Below are positions 60,255 through 64,000 of a stretch of DNA of 64,000 nucleotides, piece by piece; the stretch's first letter is position 1; each line of letters opens with the position of its first letter. The DNA comes from Hofstenia miamia (lineage: Eukaryota; Xenacoelomorpha; Acoela), in the NCBI GenBank assembly GCA_004352715.1, contig SCFE01000080.1, positions 1,612,224-1,676,223 of the forward strand. Reading direction: 5' to 3'. The position numbers and the translations under genes were made by a program. The notes below the pieces were generated by a model. The model made no database searches. It saw only the letters and a program-made list of their open reading frames with translations, and was not told where the DNA came from.

Positions 60255-61748
60255 AAAATTATATTACGGCTGGGAACCAAGCTCAAGAAAAAAGCAAGAA
60301 TAACAGGTACGTTTCTTGAAGACGAGTGCTTGTGTTAGACATAATGCTAATTGAAGAAATAAACTCAATGAGTATAATGGATGACTATCTTTAAGATATG
60401 GCGATAATGTTAATGCTTAAATTTATAGTTGCATATACACATTTTATAATGGGTTTCAAAACAAACTTAGTATATTTGCAATGACATATCTCATATCTAT
60501 AGTATTGAATAAGTAAAGAGAAAATTTACAAAGTAATTTCAATTAACATAGCATTATAATAAGATAGTCATTTGAAAATGTGGTATTGCAATACCCTATG
60601 GTTAGACTACGTGATTGGTAGCAAGAAAAGTTACGAAATCACGTCACATTGCTAATTATCTCGGTGGTTAGACGAACGATTTTGCATAAAATGTGACAGA
60701 TCACGCGTGACCAATCACATAATGTAACCGTAACCTTAGTAAACAGCTGCAATCAAAGACTACTAAATAACCGAGTAATGCATGTTCAAGTAAACTTCAA
60801 AACAAACATTGGTAGTAAAAACGAAGTACCTTCCTATTTTAATCTTTTCACAAAACAGTATGTCTTAATGGGAAAGCAAACAAACAGAAACAACTATAAT
60901 TGCGTAATTTTAAAATTGGTTTCTGAAATTTTGAAAATACTACTGCGTAGGCTAATAAATTGTTTTGGCATGTTGCACAAAAGGCTTACTCGTTAGTCTG
61001 ATTTTTATTATCTAGACTTCTCATATATTCCCATAGCCATACCATACCCATTCGCACATTGTTGTTAAGTGAAATTAATAGCTAACCGTTTACTGGTTAC
61101 TGATTATTCCAAAGAATACATTTTTTAGGCTTTGTTAATTCTAATCAACAAATATTTATTGGCATGTAAAGTACCATGGCCACTGTTCATCACAAAAAAA
61201 CATATCAAAACACGAATCTAAATTATTTGAAAAACTTAAATATGTTTATATCCAAATAATTATGCAAAATATGTACTAAACCGTTATTGCGATCATTGGC
61301 CAGTAAGAGGATAACTACTTCTTGTGGCAGTTAAAGGTAACCACAATGCAAACCCTAAGCATTTCGTTACGAAATTTAATTATTTTTATCTTCAAAATAT
61401 GTATAATACATATCTCAATTATAGCATACGCATAAAGCCTGGATGTAAGAAAAAATTTCTTGACCCTACCCGACTCGGGAAAAAAAATTTCAGACGCGAC
61501 CCGACACGACCCAAACCGGGTCATATTATTATTTAGTAACATATTTGATATAATTAATTACAACGAATCCAATTGAAATAAGGTTAACGCAGGCATCTGA
61601 TCCTAAGCTAAAATATATACGTTCAATTTCAATGAACTTACATCCTGAATCTTGCGGCTTGGCCTGACCTACCCGACCCACAGGTCGACCCGTTTCCAGG
61701 TTTGATACGCAAACCGCCATTACGACAAAACTGAACACAATAAGAACG
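60255..61748 (+). repeat. Tandem duplication, copy 2 (1494 bp seen)
   Basis: Copy of 58666-60159, cut off by the gap 95 bases before the expected end of the unit. It includes the second foldback element (60591-60740) and the second GACCC pair. Confidence 0.95.
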
Positions 61749-62748
61749 NNNNNNNNNNNNNNNNNNNNNNNNNNNNNNNNNNNNNNNNNNNNNNNNNNNN
61801 NNNNNNNNNNNNNNNNNNNNNNNNNNNNNNNNNNNNNNNNNNNNNNNNNNNNNNNNNNNNNNNNNNNNNNNNNNNNNNNNNNNNNNNNNNNNNNNNNNNN
61901 NNNNNNNNNNNNNNNNNNNNNNNNNNNNNNNNNNNNNNNNNNNNNNNNNNNNNNNNNNNNNNNNNNNNNNNNNNNNNNNNNNNNNNNNNNNNNNNNNNNN
62001 NNNNNNNNNNNNNNNNNNNNNNNNNNNNNNNNNNNNNNNNNNNNNNNNNNNNNNNNNNNNNNNNNNNNNNNNNNNNNNNNNNNNNNNNNNNNNNNNNNNN
62101 NNNNNNNNNNNNNNNNNNNNNNNNNNNNNNNNNNNNNNNNNNNNNNNNNNNNNNNNNNNNNNNNNNNNNNNNNNNNNNNNNNNNNNNNNNNNNNNNNNNN
62201 NNNNNNNNNNNNNNNNNNNNNNNNNNNNNNNNNNNNNNNNNNNNNNNNNNNNNNNNNNNNNNNNNNNNNNNNNNNNNNNNNNNNNNNNNNNNNNNNNNNN
62301 NNNNNNNNNNNNNNNNNNNNNNNNNNNNNNNNNNNNNNNNNNNNNNNNNNNNNNNNNNNNNNNNNNNNNNNNNNNNNNNNNNNNNNNNNNNNNNNNNNNN
62401 NNNNNNNNNNNNNNNNNNNNNNNNNNNNNNNNNNNNNNNNNNNNNNNNNNNNNNNNNNNNNNNNNNNNNNNNNNNNNNNNNNNNNNNNNNNNNNNNNNNN
62501 NNNNNNNNNNNNNNNNNNNNNNNNNNNNNNNNNNNNNNNNNNNNNNNNNNNNNNNNNNNNNNNNNNNNNNNNNNNNNNNNNNNNNNNNNNNNNNNNNNNN
62601 NNNNNNNNNNNNNNNNNNNNNNNNNNNNNNNNNNNNNNNNNNNNNNNNNNNNNNNNNNNNNNNNNNNNNNNNNNNNNNNNNNNNNNNNNNNNNNNNNNNN
62701 NNNNNNNNNNNNNNNNNNNNNNNNNNNNNNNNNNNNNNNNNNNNNNNN
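61749..62748. other. Assembly gap, 1000 N
   Basis: Exactly 1000 undetermined bases, so the length is probably a placeholder. It joins the interrupted second duplicate copy to the C-terminal part of a LINE. Confidence 0.98.
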
Positions 62749-63999
62749 AACATGCATAAGTCATTGTAGGCCTTCTGAAATGGCAATGGGAGGAGATTAC
62801 CACTGGAAAGAAACATGGCATAGACTTCATCCGATTCAAAATCTCTACCAAATATCCATTTCACAGCTCTCCTTTGTATGTTTTCCATCAATTTTAGCTG
62901 ACACAAGCTTGCTGACCAGACAGGACTGGCATTCATCAGAATAGAGAGAATCATTGTCTTGTAGAGAGTTAACTTCACTTTGAGCCCGGCTGAAAACGGG
63001 ATGTTTCTCCTCAGAAGGTTCAACTGGCGGGAGGATTTTTTGATTTGGTGGTTGNNNNNNNNNNNNNNNNNNNNNNNNNNNNNNNNNNNNNNNNNNNNNN
63101 NNNNNNNNNNNNNNNNNNNNNNNNNNNNNNNNNNNNNNNNNNNNNNNNNNNNNNNNNNNNNNNNNNNNNNNNNNNNNNNNNNNNNNNNNNNNNNNNNNNN
63201 NNNNNNNNNNNNTGGCGGGAGGATTTTTTGATTTGGTGGTTGATGTGGGCAGACCAGGACATATTGTACGAAAATGTGACCCCAAGATCTTTAACAATGT
63301 CTTTAGAGGTATTCACGTCACCACCAGCGGAAATTATGCATTCTGGAGGCCTGACATACTTGAGGACGATAAAGTCAAACTCGTCTGTGTTGAATTTCAG
63401 TTTATTTTCAACAGCCCAGAGCATAGCTTGGTCGGTTGCTCGCTGCACCTGTGGTAATTCCGAGTAAGTGCCACAGATCTTCGTGTCATCTACAAACGAA
63501 AACGAGGGAAGATTGAGTGATAGCGGCAGATCATCCATGTAAACCCCCCACTTGTGACTGGTGCTATATCAGACAAAGTTCCATTGATGATGACGCGCTG
63601 GCTACGATCGGATAAATAAGAGTGAAAGAAATGAACAAACCTCTCGTCAAACCCAAAATCAGAAAGTTTCCTCAGGACACAGGAATAGTCAATTGAATCA
63701 AACCCTTTGGATATGTCCAGATATAAAACAGCGGGCAGGTCACCGTCATCTAATGAACTAAATAGATGATCTGTAAAGGCCAGAAGTTGCGCTGTTGTGG
63801 AACGATTCTTTCTGAATCCAAATTGCTGGGGAGATAGCAAAGAGTAAAAAAAACCCGCGATTTGTCGAAAGACCAGTCGCTCAAAGACAAGACTTAGGGC
63901 AGAAAGAATAGAAACCGGTCTATAGTTCTTTCCCATAGTTAGGCTCCCCTTCTTGAAGACAGGGCGAACATGGTTGATTTTCCACGCTGATGGAAACAC
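62749..63999 (-). mobile_element. LINE RT (family B), runs off the window
   Basis: Minus-strand reading from the right edge: FPSAWKINHVRPVFKKG, YRPVSILSALSLVFERLV, FGFRKNRSTTAQLLAFTDHL, LYLDISKGFDSIDYS (motif A), then a deletion at motif B near 63535-63550, then SFVDDTKICGTYSEL (motif C as FVDD), VKDLGVTFSYNMSW, LYKTMILSILMNASPVWSAS and IQRRAVKWIFGRDF. GC content is higher than in the surrounding DNA, as expected of a younger insertion. The frame shift at the motif B deletion makes this copy inactive. It is interrupted by a 158-N gap (63055-63212) with duplicated flanks. Confidence 0.88.
63025..63242. other. 158-N gap between two identical 30-bp flanks
   Basis: The 30 bases at 63025-63054 and at 63213-63242 are identical. 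Removing the gap plus one copy (188 bases) brings the LINE frames on both sides into the same phase, so the contigs most likely overlap and no sequence is missing. Confidence 0.85.
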
Positions 64000-64000
64000 T

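Noticed and set aside
58666-61748. Duplicated small frames (72, 75 and 70 codons) as a gene pair
   Set aside because: They recur only because the DNA is duplicated. Overlapping opposite-strand frames and lack of motifs argue against coding.
61529-63023. Frames of 345-461 codons across 61749-62748
   Set aside because: Mostly undetermined bases. Only the LINE part right of the gap is real coding sequence.
1-64000. CRISPR array, operon or bacterial gene organisation
   Set aside because: No regularly spaced identical repeats with unique spacers, no closely packed genes. Introns and LINEs show a eukaryotic nuclear genome.

Overview
The window looks like nuclear DNA of an invertebrate animal. It is strongly AT-rich, with long (TA)n microsatellites, spliceosomal introns, decayed retrotransposons of several classes and five runs of N. 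It has one convincing host gene, at 38850-41248 on the plus strand: a four-exon TGF-beta/BMP-family ligand of 412 residues. Its mature domain carries the signature of ADMP (anti-dorsalizing morphogenetic protein), a bilaterian dorsoventral patterning ligand. Short introns (727, 231 and 202 bp) and an ADMP gene fit many marine invertebrates, such as tunicates, other invertebrate deuterostomes or lophotrochozoans. I cannot name the species.

Almost everything else is mobile-element debris or unresolved AT-rich DNA. Positions 1-7900 hold TA repeats, a hAT-type MITE with target-site duplications, an 11-bp degenerate minisatellite and an (ATC)n tract. Positions 7976-14575 form a composite: about 0.7-kb inverted-repeat arms enclose a decayed Ty3/gypsy pol, two unrecognised coding relics on opposite strands, and a candidate polypurine tract with LTR start. 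Positions 15.5-17.5 kb hold a LINE reverse-transcriptase relic and an unrecognised reading frame. After a 1000-N gap comes a long minus-strand LINE relic with endonuclease and RT (about 22.0-24.46 kb). Two LINE relics abut at 27.1-29.0 kb, followed by a hAT/DUF659 transposase piece on the minus strand (29.95-30.42 kb). A frameshifted Penelope-like element (32.1-34.4 kb) has a GIY-YIG domain, a hammerhead-like motif at its 3' side and a perfect 39-bp inverted copy of its 3' end at its 5' side.

Downstream of the ligand gene (41.7-54.2 kb) are more LINE relics, including the longest open RT frame of the window (45193-46236, with YADD intact). Near the right end, a 1589-bp unit is tandemly duplicated (58666-61748) up to another 1000-N gap. 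The last kilobase is a minus-strand LINE running off the window; it contains a gap that appears to be an unmerged overlap.

No host genes other than the ligand are seen cooperating here. The mobile elements belong to at least four classes (LINEs of several families, Ty3/gypsy, Penelope-like, hAT), and every one I could read is damaged.
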